NCBI GenBank assembly: GCA_016297495.1
Contig: JAEDGN010000031.1
Location: 1-29,136, forward strand
Reading direction: 5' to 3'
Source of the DNA: Coprococcus sp.
GTDB taxonomy: Bacteria; Bacillota; Clostridia; Lachnospirales; Lachnospiraceae
DNA: 29,136 nucleotides
Shown here piece by piece: positions 1 through 7,126 of the stretch. The translations under genes and the position numbers were made by a program. The notes beneath the pieces are model-generated. The model was given only the letters and a program-made list of their open reading frames with translations. It made no database searches and was not told the DNA's origin. Each line of letters opens with the position of its first letter. Position 1 is the stretch's first letter.

Positions 1-243
1 GGACATGTTTCTCCGGAAGCAGCCCTTGGCGGCAACATTGCGCTGGTAGAAGAGGGAGATATCATTAAGATTAATATTCCTGAAAATTCCCTGAATTTGG
101 ATGTATCGGACGAAGTATTGGCAGAAAGAAGAGCAAAATGGCAGCCAAGAGAGCCTAAGGTGACGACCGGATACCTTGCACGCTATGCAGCATTGGTAAC
201 AGACAGCAGCAAGGGTGCAATCCTTCAGGTTCCTTCAGTATAG
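1..243 (+). CDS. ilvD: Dihydroxy-acid dehydratase, C-terminal fragment (cut by window edge)
   Basis: The first 80 codons are open from base 1 to a TAG stop at 241-243. They read as the C-terminal end of dihydroxy-acid dehydratase, starting GHVSPEAALGGNIAL and containing the RRAKWQPREPKVTTGYLARY stretch near the end. The enzyme dehydrates 2,3-dihydroxy-isovalerate and its homologue in valine, leucine and isoleucine synthesis, using an Fe-S cluster. The start and the catalytic cysteines lie outside the window. It is followed after 29 bases by ilvB on the same strand, so the two are very probably co-transcribed. Identification rests on the well-conserved C-terminal motif and on the neighbouring ilvB. 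Confidence 0.93.
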   Translation, partial: GHVSPEAALGGNIALVEEGDIIKINIPENSLNLDVSDEVLAERRAKWQPREPKVTTGYLARYAALVTDSSKGAILQVPSV

Positions 244-272
244 AAGAACAGAATTAGAAGGGGAAGAATAGA

Positions 273-1958
273 ATGTTATTAACAGGAGCAGAAATAGTTG
301 TTGAATGTCTGAAAGAGCAGGGGGTCGATACGGTTTTCGGCTATCCGGGCGGAGCCATCCTGAATGTATATGATGCATTATATAAGCATAGTGACGAGAT
401 CAGGCATATACTGACATCCCATGAGCAGGGAGCGTCTCATGCGGCTGACGGCTATGCCCGCGCCACCGGCAAGGTAGGGGTCTGCCTGGCTACATCGGGG
501 CCGGGAGCAACTAATATTGTAACAGGGATAGCAACGGCCTATATGGATTCTGTACCGATGGTGGCTATTACCTGTAATGTCAATGTGAACCTGCTTGGTA
601 AAGACAGTTTTCAGGAAATTGATATTGCCGGTATTACGATGCCGGTGACGAAGCATAACTTTATTGTAAAAGATGTAAATGTGCTGGCGGATACTATCCG
701 GCGGGCATTTGCCATTGCTCAGTCGGGGCGTCCGGGGCCTGTTCTTGTGGATATCCCAAAGGATGTGACGGGCAACAAGGCAGAGTATACATATAGAGGG
801 CCGGCTCCGATCAAACGTAAGATAGCACATATTAGTGATGAGGCTATTCAGGATGTCGTGGGTCTGATAGAGCATTCCATCAGACCGTTTATTCTGGTGG
901 GCGGCGGTGTGATCCGCGCTGATGCTGCCAATGAGCTTCGCTCCTTTGTCAAAAAGGTGCACGCACCGGTGACTGATACGCTCATGGGCAAAGGTGCATT
1001 TGATGGACGCAGTGATGCATATACAGGTATGGTTGGTATGCATGGTACAAAAGCTTCCAATTTCGGCATCACGGAGTCAGATCTTTTAATTGCCATTGGT
1101 ACCCGTTTTTCTGACAGAGTGCTGGGCAATGTAAAAGCATTTGCCCGCCATGCAGATCTGGTTCATATTGATGTGGATGCAGCTGAAGTGAATAAGAATG
1201 TCATGTGTAAGTATTCCATCGAGGGAGATGCCAAGATCGTTCTTCAGAAACTGAATGCACATCTGTCTCAGCAGGATCATGAGCCGTGGATGCGGCACAT
1301 TCGTGAGATGAAGAGCCATTATCCAATGACTTATAATCACGATGTTTTGACAGGTCCGGGTGTTGTAGAGCATATATATCATGTAACAGGCGGTAATGCG
1401 ACGATCTGTACGGAGGTCGGACAGAATCAGATGTGGGCCGCACAGTTTTATCAGTATAAAGAGCCGGGACAGTTTATTACTTCCGGTGGTTTGGGGACTA
1501 TGGGTTATGGCCTTGGCGCGTCCATAGGTGTCAAACTTGGCTGTCCTGACAGAACCGTTATCAATATTGCAGGCGATGGATGTTTCAGAATGAATCTGAA
1601 TGAGCTGGCTACCGCCTCCAGATACCAGATCCCGGTTATTGAAGTCGTTCTGAACAATCATGTGCTGGGGATGGTCAGACAGTGGCAGACCTTATTCTAT
1701 GGCGAGCGTTATTCTGCGACAGTACTCAATGACAGAGTAGATTTTGTCAAGGTGTCAGAGGGGCTGGGTGTTGACGCAAGGCGAGTGACAACTATGGATG
1801 AATTCGATGAAGCCATCCGATGGGCTATTGATCTGAACAAACCGGTTGTTATTGAATGCATCATTGATCCGGATGATAAAGTCTGGCCGATGGTTGCTCC
1901 GGGAGCGCCCATTGCGGATGCGTTCTCTGAGGAGGACATCGAAGTTAAAAATCAATAA
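273..1958 (+). CDS. ilvB: Acetolactate synthase, large (catalytic) subunit
   Basis: This 561-residue protein is a full-length thiamine-diphosphate (ThDP) acetohydroxyacid synthase. It condenses two pyruvates, or pyruvate with 2-oxobutyrate, in the first shared step of branched-chain amino acid synthesis. Visible features are the N-terminal GYPGGAI motif, the catalytic glutamate of SHEQGA (about residue 51), the FAD-binding middle domain (MGKGAFDG, then GTRFSDRV), and the ThDP/Mg motif from GDG (434-436) to NN (461-462). The ATG at 273 is preceded by a GGGGAAG ribosome binding site. It lies 29 bases after ilvD and 44 bases before serC. No regulatory small subunit (ilvN) gene is adjacent, so it must be elsewhere or absent. 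A purely catabolic AlsS is less likely given the ilvD neighbour. Confidence 0.95.
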   Translation: MLLTGAEIVVECLKEQGVDTVFGYPGGAILNVYDALYKHSDEIRHILTSHEQGASHAADGYARATGKVGVCLATSGPGATNIVTGIATAYMDSVPMVAITCNVNVNLLGKDSFQEIDIAGITMPVTKHNFIVKDVNVLADTIRRAFAIAQSGRPGPVLVDIPKDVTGNKAEYTYRGPAPIKRKIAHISDEAIQDVVGLIEHSIRPFILVGGGVIRADAANELRSFVKKVHAPVTDTLMGKGAFDGRSDAYTGMVGMHGTKASNFGITESDLLIAIGTRFSDRVLGNVKAFARHADLVHIDVDAAEVNKNVMCKYSIEGDAKIVLQKLNAHLSQQDHEPWMRHIREMKSHYPMTYNHDVLTGPGVVEHIYHVTGGNATICTEVGQNQMWAAQFYQYKEPGQFITSGGLGTMGYGLGASIGVKLGCPDRTVINIAGDGCFRMNLNELATASRYQIPVIEVVLNNHVLGMVRQWQTLFYGERYSATVLNDRVDFVKVSEGLGVDARRVTTMDEFDEAIRWAIDLNKPVVIECIIDPDDKVWPMVAPGAPIADAFSEEDIEVKNQ

Positions 1959-2002
1959 AAACCAATTTGGTTTATATATCATTCATCAAAGGAGAGAGAA
2001 AA

Positions 2003-3088
2003 ATGAGCAGAGTTTATAACTTTTCAGCAGGCCCTGCTGTACTGCCTGTTGAAGTATTGCAGGAAGCAGCAGATGAGATGCTTGATTACAGAGGTACAGG
2101 AATGTCCGTTATGGAGATGAGCCATCGATCTAAAGCTTTCGACAATATCATTAAAGAGGCGGAAGCTGATTTAAGAAAGCTCATGAATATTCCTGATAAT
2201 TACAAAGTATTATTTCTTCAGGGAGGTGGACATCTTCAGTTCGCCATGGTTCCGATGAATTTCATGAAGAACAGAAAAGCCGGATATATTCTGACCGGTC
2301 AGTGGGCAAAGAAGGCTTTTGCAGAAGCAAAGATCTACGGTGAGGCTGTTGAACTGGCATCATCTGCAGATAAGACTTTTTCTTATATTCCGGATTGCAG
2401 TGACCTGCCAATCACGGACGATATGGATTATGTTTATATTTGTGAAAACAATACGATTTACGGTACAAAATATCATACATTACCGGATACGAAAGGCAAA
2501 CTTCTGATTGCCGATCAGTCATCCTGCTTCCTGTCCGAGCCGGTTGATGTAACAAAATACGGCATGATCTTTGCAGGCGTTCAGAAGAATGTGGGGCCGG
2601 CAGGTACGGTTATCGTCATTATCAGAGAGGACCTGATCACAGATGATGTACTTCCGGGAACACCGACCATGCTGAAGTATAAGACCCATGCAGATAATGA
2701 TTCTCTGTACAATACACCGCCTTGCTACGGTATCTACATCTGCGGCAAGGTGTTCAAGTGGCTGTTAAAAACGGGCGGACTTGAAGAGAGAAAGAAAATC
2801 AATGAAGCCAAGGCTAAGATTCTGTATGATTTTCTTGATCAGAGTAAGATGTTTAAGGGTACTGTAGAAAAAGAGAGCCGTTCAATTATGAATGTACCGT
2901 TTGTGACGGGTGACAAGGATCTGGATGCAAAATTTATTGCAGAGGCCAAGGCGGCAGGATTTGAAAATCTGAAGGGCCATCGTACCGTTGGCGGTATGAG
3001 AGCCAGCATTTATAATGCCATGCCGACAGAGGGTGTTGTGGCACTGGTAGAATTTATGAAGAAGTTTGAGGCAGAGAATACCAGATAG
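2003..3088 (+). CDS. serC: Phosphoserine aminotransferase
   Basis: The 361-residue product is a class V PLP-dependent aminotransferase that converts 3-phosphohydroxypyruvate and glutamate to phosphoserine and 2-oxoglutarate. It starts with the typical YNFSAGPAVLP motif. The PLP lysine is in GVQKNVGPAG (about K195), and the C-terminus has the usual GHRTVGGMRASIYNA block. An in-frame start at 1967 exists, but the ATG at 2003 is chosen because GGAGAGA lies 6 bases upstream and the family begins at this point. It is followed 27 bases later by serA, the preceding step of the same pathway. Confidence 0.96.
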   Translation: MSRVYNFSAGPAVLPVEVLQEAADEMLDYRGTGMSVMEMSHRSKAFDNIIKEAEADLRKLMNIPDNYKVLFLQGGGHLQFAMVPMNFMKNRKAGYILTGQWAKKAFAEAKIYGEAVELASSADKTFSYIPDCSDLPITDDMDYVYICENNTIYGTKYHTLPDTKGKLLIADQSSCFLSEPVDVTKYGMIFAGVQKNVGPAGTVIVIIREDLITDDVLPGTPTMLKYKTHADNDSLYNTPPCYGIYICGKVFKWLLKTGGLEERKKINEAKAKILYDFLDQSKMFKGTVEKESRSIMNVPFVTGDKDLDAKFIAEAKAAGFENLKGHRTVGGMRASIYNAMPTEGVVALVEFMKKFEAENTR

Positions 3089-3115
3089 AGGCATTCCTGG
3101 TTGGAGGTTAATATT

Positions 3116-4276
3116 ATGAAGATTAGTTGTTTAAATCCGATCGCTGCGGTCGGCATGGATCTTTTTACAGATGCATATGAGAAAGTGGATGATTTTGCGG
3201 TCTCCGATGCCGCTCTTGTGAGAAGTGCCAGTGTTCATGAACTGGAGCTGCCAAAGCAGCTGCTGGCTATTGCCAGAGCAGGTGCCGGCGTCAATAATAT
3301 TCCTCTTGATAAATGCGCCGAGCAGGGCATCGTTGTCTTTAATACGCCGGGTGCCAATGCCAATGGTGTAAAAGAAGCTGTTCTGGCAGGACTCTTTCTT
3401 GGTGCCAGAGATATCGTCGGCGGTGTAAACTGGGTACAGACAGTAAAGGAAGATCCGGATGTCGCCAAGCTGGTTGAAAAAGGAAAGAAGAAATTTGCCG
3501 GTACAGAAATTCTTGGCAAGAAAATAGGTGTTATTGGTCTTGGTGCCATTGGCGTGCTGGTTGCTAATGCCTGTGTTGGTCTGGGTATGGATGTATATGG
3601 CTATGATCCGTTCATATCTGTAGATGCTGCATGGAATTTGTCAAAAGAAATTAAACATATCAGTAATGTCGATGATATCTTTTCCAGCTGTGATTATATT
3701 ACTGTACATGTACCATTGATGGACAGCACCAGAAAAATGATTAACGCAGAGGCTTTTGGCAAAATGAAAGACGGTGTCATTATTTTGAATTTTGCCCGCG
3801 ATCTGCTGGTGGATGATGATGCTCTGGAGGCAGCCATTGCTTCAGGTAAAGTCAGAAAATACATCACTGATTTTCCAAACGAAAAAACCGCACAGATGAA
3901 CGGTGTTGTAGCGATTCCTCATCTGGGTGCTTCTACAGAAGAATCTGAAGATAACTGTGCAGTAATGGCTGTCAAGGAGCTGAGAAATTTCCTTGAGAAT
4001 GGCAATATTAAAAACTCCGTAAACTATCCTGCCTGCGATATGGGTGTCTGCAAGGCAGTAGGGCGTATTACTGTCTGTCATAAAAATATCCCGAATATGC
4101 TGGGACAGCTTACAAGCGTATGTGCGGCAGCGGGTATTAATATTGAAGATCTGACCAATAAATCAAAAGGCAATTGGGCTTATACAATGATGGATATTGC
4201 TTCACCTGTGACAGATGCATTGATTGCGCAGCTGTCTGAAGTTAACGGTGTTGTGAAAGTCAGAAAGGTGAAATAG
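3116..4276 (+). CDS. serA: D-3-phosphoglycerate dehydrogenase (short form with C-terminal ACT domain)
   Basis: The 386-residue product oxidises 3-phosphoglycerate to 3-phosphohydroxypyruvate, the entry step of serine synthesis. The NAD-binding Rossmann motif GVIGLGAIG is near residues 138-146. Catalytic residues of the D-2-hydroxyacid dehydrogenase family are visible in the NFARD segment (Arg) and the IPHLGAST segment (His). The last ~75 residues form an ACT-type domain (from about ITVCHKNIPNMLG), which in this family binds serine for feedback control. The start at 3116 is preceded by TTGGAGG at 3101-3107; an earlier TTG at 3101 would overlap that site and is rejected. It is followed by the DUF1015 gene after only 6 bases. 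Confidence 0.95.
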   Translation: MKISCLNPIAAVGMDLFTDAYEKVDDFAVSDAALVRSASVHELELPKQLLAIARAGAGVNNIPLDKCAEQGIVVFNTPGANANGVKEAVLAGLFLGARDIVGGVNWVQTVKEDPDVAKLVEKGKKKFAGTEILGKKIGVIGLGAIGVLVANACVGLGMDVYGYDPFISVDAAWNLSKEIKHISNVDDIFSSCDYITVHVPLMDSTRKMINAEAFGKMKDGVIILNFARDLLVDDDALEAAIASGKVRKYITDFPNEKTAQMNGVVAIPHLGASTEESEDNCAVMAVKELRNFLENGNIKNSVNYPACDMGVCKAVGRITVCHKNIPNMLGQLTSVCAAAGINIEDLTNKSKGNWAYTMMDIASPVTDALIAQLSEVNGVVKVRKVK

Positions 4277-4282
4277 TCGTTT

Positions 4283-5524
4283 ATGGCAAATGTAAAACCA
4301 TTTCAGGCAATCAGGCCGGCATCTGCGCTTGCTGCGCAGGTGGCGGCTTTGCCTTATGATGTATACAACAGGAAAGAGGCAGAAGAGAAAGTCAAAGGGC
4401 ATCCCTTGTCATTTCTCAATATTGACAGGCCGGAAACGCAGTTTGCCTCGTCTGTGGATATGTATGATGACAGAGTCTATCAAAAGGCGAGAGAAATGCT
4501 GAACTCCGAGATAGAGGATGGGATTTTTATACAGGACCAAAAGAAATGTTACTATCTTTATGAGCTGACAATGGATGGACGGTCACAGACGGGAATAGCT
4601 GCCTGTGTTTCCATAGATGATTATCTGCACGGAATTGTAAAAAAACATGAAGAAACAAGAGAAGAAAAAGAAAGGGATCGGATTCGTCATGTAGATACCT
4701 GCAGTGCCCAGACAGGACCGGTTTTTCTCATTTACAAAGCTAATCCTGTTCTGACTTATATAATCAGAAATATAAAAGAGGGCCTTCCTGTTTATGACTT
4801 TACAGCAGATGACGGGGTTCGTCATACAGTATGGGTGATTGAGGATCATCTGGCTATTGATGCAATACAAAAAGCTTTTGCAACAATGGATTCTCTCTAT
4901 ATTGCTGATGGACATCACCGGGCGGCCAGTGCGCTTAAAGTTGGTCTGAAACGGCGGAGGATGCACCCGGGTTATGATGGAACAGAAGCATTTAATTATT
5001 TTATGGCGGTTCTGTTTCCGGATGACCAAATGAAAATAATGGATTATAACCGCTTGGTTCGCCATCTGAATGGAATGACAAAGGAGCAGTTCCTGCAGCG
5101 AATATCGAATGAGTTTGTCGTTGAGTATGTAGGAGATCAGGCAGTAAGTCCTGAGAAGAAAGGTGTTTTTGGCCTCTATCTGGAAAATCAGTGGTACCGG
5201 TTGACAGCAAAAGCGCGAATTGCTTCAGGCGATGTGGTGGACGGATTGGATGTATCCGTTCTTCAGCATTATCTTCTGGAACCGCTGCTGGGGATAAAGG
5301 ATCCGAGAACAGATCCGGATATTGAATTTGTCGGCGGCATCAGGGGACTTGAAGAGCTGGAACGGCGCTGCCATGAGGATATGAGTCTGGCTTTCTCCCT
5401 GCACCCGACATCTATCGAAGAACTTCTGGCTGTAGCAGATGCCGGCAGACTCATGCCTCCAAAATCCACATGGTTTGAACCAAAGCTGAGATCCGGCTTG
5501 TTCATACACAAAATAGAAGAATAG
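4283..5524 (+). CDS. DUF1015 family protein, last gene of the serine operon
   Basis: The 413-residue protein belongs to the DUF1015 family. Hallmarks are the N-terminal FQAIRPASALAAQVAALPYD block, the SFLNIDRPE block, the KHEETREEKERDR charged stretch, and the ADGHHRAASAL motif at about residues 208-218. Its biochemical function is not established. The ADGHHR segment resembles the nucleotide-binding loop of ParB/sulfiredoxin-fold proteins, which include the free serine kinases SerK and SbnI. With its position 6 bases after serA, this suggests a serine-related role; that is an inference. Full length; no signal peptide or membrane segment is visible. A GC-rich inverted repeat follows the stop codon. 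Confidence 0.85.
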   Translation: MANVKPFQAIRPASALAAQVAALPYDVYNRKEAEEKVKGHPLSFLNIDRPETQFASSVDMYDDRVYQKAREMLNSEIEDGIFIQDQKKCYYLYELTMDGRSQTGIAACVSIDDYLHGIVKKHEETREEKERDRIRHVDTCSAQTGPVFLIYKANPVLTYIIRNIKEGLPVYDFTADDGVRHTVWVIEDHLAIDAIQKAFATMDSLYIADGHHRAASALKVGLKRRRMHPGYDGTEAFNYFMAVLFPDDQMKIMDYNRLVRHLNGMTKEQFLQRISNEFVVEYVGDQAVSPEKKGVFGLYLENQWYRLTAKARIASGDVVDGLDVSVLQHYLLEPLLGIKDPRTDPDIEFVGGIRGLEELERRCHEDMSLAFSLHPTSIEELLAVADAGRLMPPKSTWFEPKLRSGLFIHKIEE

Positions 5525-5545
5525 CGGGGCGGGACAAGGGGCATG

Positions 5546-5578
5546 GGCAGGGACACAGAACCGTCCCCTGTCCCTGCC
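5546..5578. terminator. GC-rich inverted repeat between convergent DUF1015 and mscS genes
   Basis: Arms GGCAGGGACA (5546-5555) and TGTCCCTGCC (5569-5578) are perfectly complementary over 10 bp with a 13-base loop containing AACCGTCCCC. The right arm touches the mscS stop codon at 5578-5580. It sits exactly between two convergent genes, so a bidirectional transcription stop is the simplest reading. A good T tract is missing on the plus side, so it may equally be a copy of a dispersed palindromic repeat. Confidence 0.5.
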
Positions 5579-6549
5579 TATTCTTTTTCGTCAGATGGAT
5601 GGATGATATTGACATCCATATGTTCATAGGGAATTGTAATGCCTTCTTCATCGAAGGCTTTTTTTATTGCTTCCTGAATCTCAAATTTGGCAGGCCAGTA
5701 GTTATCAGTGGCACACCATATTCGGAGAACAATTTTGACGGAACTGCTGTCAAAGCTGGTGACAAAGACCTGAGGAGGATTTGACGTATCCGGATAAGGA
5801 CTTTTTGATGCAGTTTCCAGCAGAACTGATCGTACATAATCAATATTCTCACCATAATCGATACCTACTTCAAAATCAATACGACGGCTGGTCTGGTGCG
5901 TCAGATTCGTGACGGAAGAATCGGCCAGCTTGCCGTTAGGAATGCATATGGACTGGTTATCTGCTGTCAGCAGACGGGTATAGATGATTTCGATGGCTGT
6001 GACAGTTCCCTCATGACCGCATCCATCATTGATATAGTCTCCTACTACAAAAGGCTTCATGATAAGCAGGAGAATACCGCCGGCCAGATTGGACAGGCAT
6101 CCCTGGAGTGCAAGGCCAACGGCCAGACTGGCAGAGGTCAGGAGAGCTATGATAGATGTGGTGTCTACACCAAGTTTATTGATAACAATAACGGCCAGAA
6201 GGGCCCATAGACCATATTTGGTCAGAGAATTGATAAAACCGGCAACACTGGCATCAAGTCTTGTTTTTTCCAGAGAGTTGCGGACAACTTTGCGTATAAA
6301 TTTGCAGATATAAAGGCCAACAATAAGAATGATGAGCGCTCCGACAAGCAATTGGGCTTTATCCACCAGAAATTCTATGAGTTTCTGAAGATAGTCAATG
6401 GAAGCTTCGGCTGTTTCTGCCAGATCAGTGACAGCTTCGGCTGTTTCTGCCAGATCAGTGACAGCCTCGGCTGTTTCTGCCAGATCAGCGGTAGTTTCAG
6501 CTGTTTCTGCCAGATCAGCGACAGTAGATGCGGCTGGGAAAAAATGCAT
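5578..6549 (-). CDS. MscS-family mechanosensitive ion channel with N-terminal decapeptide repeats
   Basis: The 323-residue membrane protein is an MscS-type channel that releases solutes on hypo-osmotic shock. After an N-terminal repeat region (about residues 11-51) come three predicted membrane helices: around LLVGALIILIVGLYI, then YGLWALLAVIVIN, then the pore-lining TM3. TM3 contains the family signature GLALQGCLSNLAGGILLLI and is followed by MKPFVVGDYI. The cytoplasmic beta domain and a C-terminal domain with NIIHPSDE complete it. The ATG at 6549 is chosen because AGGAG lies 8 bases upstream; a GTG at 6558 would overlap that site. The oddity is four near-identical 30-nt repeats encoding DLAETAEAVT-like units. 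It is divergent from the Xre-type gene. Confidence 0.92.
   Translation of the reverse strand: MHFFPAASTVADLAETAETTADLAETAEAVTDLAETAEAVTDLAETAEASIDYLQKLIEFLVDKAQLLVGALIILIVGLYICKFIRKVVRNSLEKTRLDASVAGFINSLTKYGLWALLAVIVINKLGVDTTSIIALLTSASLAVGLALQGCLSNLAGGILLLIMKPFVVGDYINDGCGHEGTVTAIEIIYTRLLTADNQSICIPNGKLADSSVTNLTHQTSRRIDFEVGIDYGENIDYVRSVLLETASKSPYPDTSNPPQVFVTSFDSSSVKIVLRIWCATDNYWPAKFEIQEAIKKAFDEEGITIPYEHMDVNIIHPSDEKE
6401..6520. repeat. Four tandem 30-nt repeats inside the 5' end of mscS
   Basis: Four consecutive 30-base units (6401-6430, 6431-6460, 6461-6490, 6491-6520) share the core CTGTTTCTGCCAGATCAG. Differences are confined to the first ten and last two bases. On the minus strand they encode four copies of a 10-residue acidic, Ala/Glu/Thr-rich unit (consensus DLAETAEAVT). 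Because 30 is a multiple of three, gain or loss of a unit would keep the frame and only change length. Confidence 0.95.
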
Positions 6550-6604
6550 AATAGACACTCCTTTACATATAATTCAGGATTCAAGGTTCCTGATGTATTG
6601 GATC

Positions 6605-6610
6605 ATTATA
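6605..6610 (-). promoter_or_regulatory. Probable -10 of the mscS promoter
   Basis: On the minus strand a perfect TATAAT occurs at 6610-6605, about 55 bases upstream of the mscS start. The -35 region is poor. A small hairpin (TCAGGA 6574-6579 with TCCTGA 6588-6593) lies in the resulting untranslated leader. Confidence 0.5.
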
Positions 6611-6671
6611 ACAGCAGATGATTAAAAAATCGAGGGCAGACCGAATTATTTTAAAAAATTTTAAAAGTTGT

Positions 6672-6712
6672 TTGTCGAAAAATAATCCGATTGTCGAAAT
6701 CTGTGATATGAT
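6672..6712 (+). promoter_or_regulatory. Promoter region of the Xre-type gene with two Spo0A-box-like direct repeats
   Basis: TTGTCGAAA occurs twice in the same orientation, at 6672-6680 and 6691-6699, 19 bases apart. It contains TGTCGAA, the known consensus of the Spo0A box. A -10-like TATGAT lies at 6707-6712. There is no good -35 at normal spacing, and the second box falls over the -35 position, as at Spo0A-controlled promoters. Alternatively the repeats are the operator of the small regulator itself. Confidence 0.5.
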
Positions 6713-6753
6713 GTGTGAAAACTACGAGTAATCTGAGAATGGAAGGTGGCGTC

Positions 6754-7068
6754 ATGGATATTACAGAACGTATCCGGCAATTGAATGCGATGCGTGGATG
6801 GACGATTTATAAGCTGGCGAAGGAAGCAAGAGTATCACCGTCCACTCTGACGAATATGATACGTCGGGGAAACAGTCCGTCACTGTCTACTCTGGAACGG
6901 TTATGCAGTGCCTATGGAATTACTCTCGTACAATTTTTCTATGATAATGAAGATATGGTACAGTTGACAGATGATCAGCGTGAACATCTGGAACAATGGA
7001 ACCGATTGACGGAACGGCAGAAGAGAGCGGTGGATTTGTTTATACAGGGATTGCTGCAGATGGAATAA
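6754..7068 (+). CDS. Small Xre/Cro-CI family DNA-binding regulator
   Basis: The 104-residue protein has an N-terminal helix-turn-helix of the Cro/CI type covering roughly residues 5-60. Recognisable parts are ITERIRQLNAMRGWTIYKLAKEA, then VSPSTLTNMIRRG (recognition helix), then SPSLSTLERLCSAYGITLVQFF. The C-terminal ~40 residues (from TDDQREHLEQWN) are likely helical and could mediate dimerisation. Overall size and layout recall SinR-like regulators, but the targets cannot be inferred. The ATG at 6754 is chosen because GGAAGGTGG lies 4-12 bases upstream; an upstream in-frame start at 6715 lacks a ribosome site and falls in the promoter. It is divergent from mscS and convergent with argH. Confidence 0.88.
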   Translation: MDITERIRQLNAMRGWTIYKLAKEARVSPSTLTNMIRRGNSPSLSTLERLCSAYGITLVQFFYDNEDMVQLTDDQREHLEQWNRLTERQKRAVDLFIQGLLQME

Positions 7069-7082
7069 GATTTCCGGCAGAT

Positions 7083-7120
7083 ATAAAAAGAGGCCGTACA
7101 TATTACGATATACAGCCTCT
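7083..7120 (-). terminator. Rho-independent terminator of argH
   Basis: AGAGGCCGTA (7089-7098) pairs with TACAGCCTCT (7111-7120) with one mismatch. On the minus strand the hairpin is followed by CTTTTTAT, a proper T tract. It starts 7 bases after the argH stop. It may also stop readthrough from the convergent Xre-type gene. Confidence 0.85.
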
Positions 7121-7126
7121 GTGGTA

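Noticed and set aside
378..1043. Antisense open frame of 221 codons inside ilvB
   Set aside because: Shadow of the conserved acetolactate synthase frame with no recognisable motif.
6352..6621. Plus-strand repeat-containing open frames opposite mscS (GCFCQISDS-like units)
   Set aside because: The 30-nt repeat happens to be stop-free in several frames. Only the minus-strand frame continues into a complete MscS domain and has a ribosome site.
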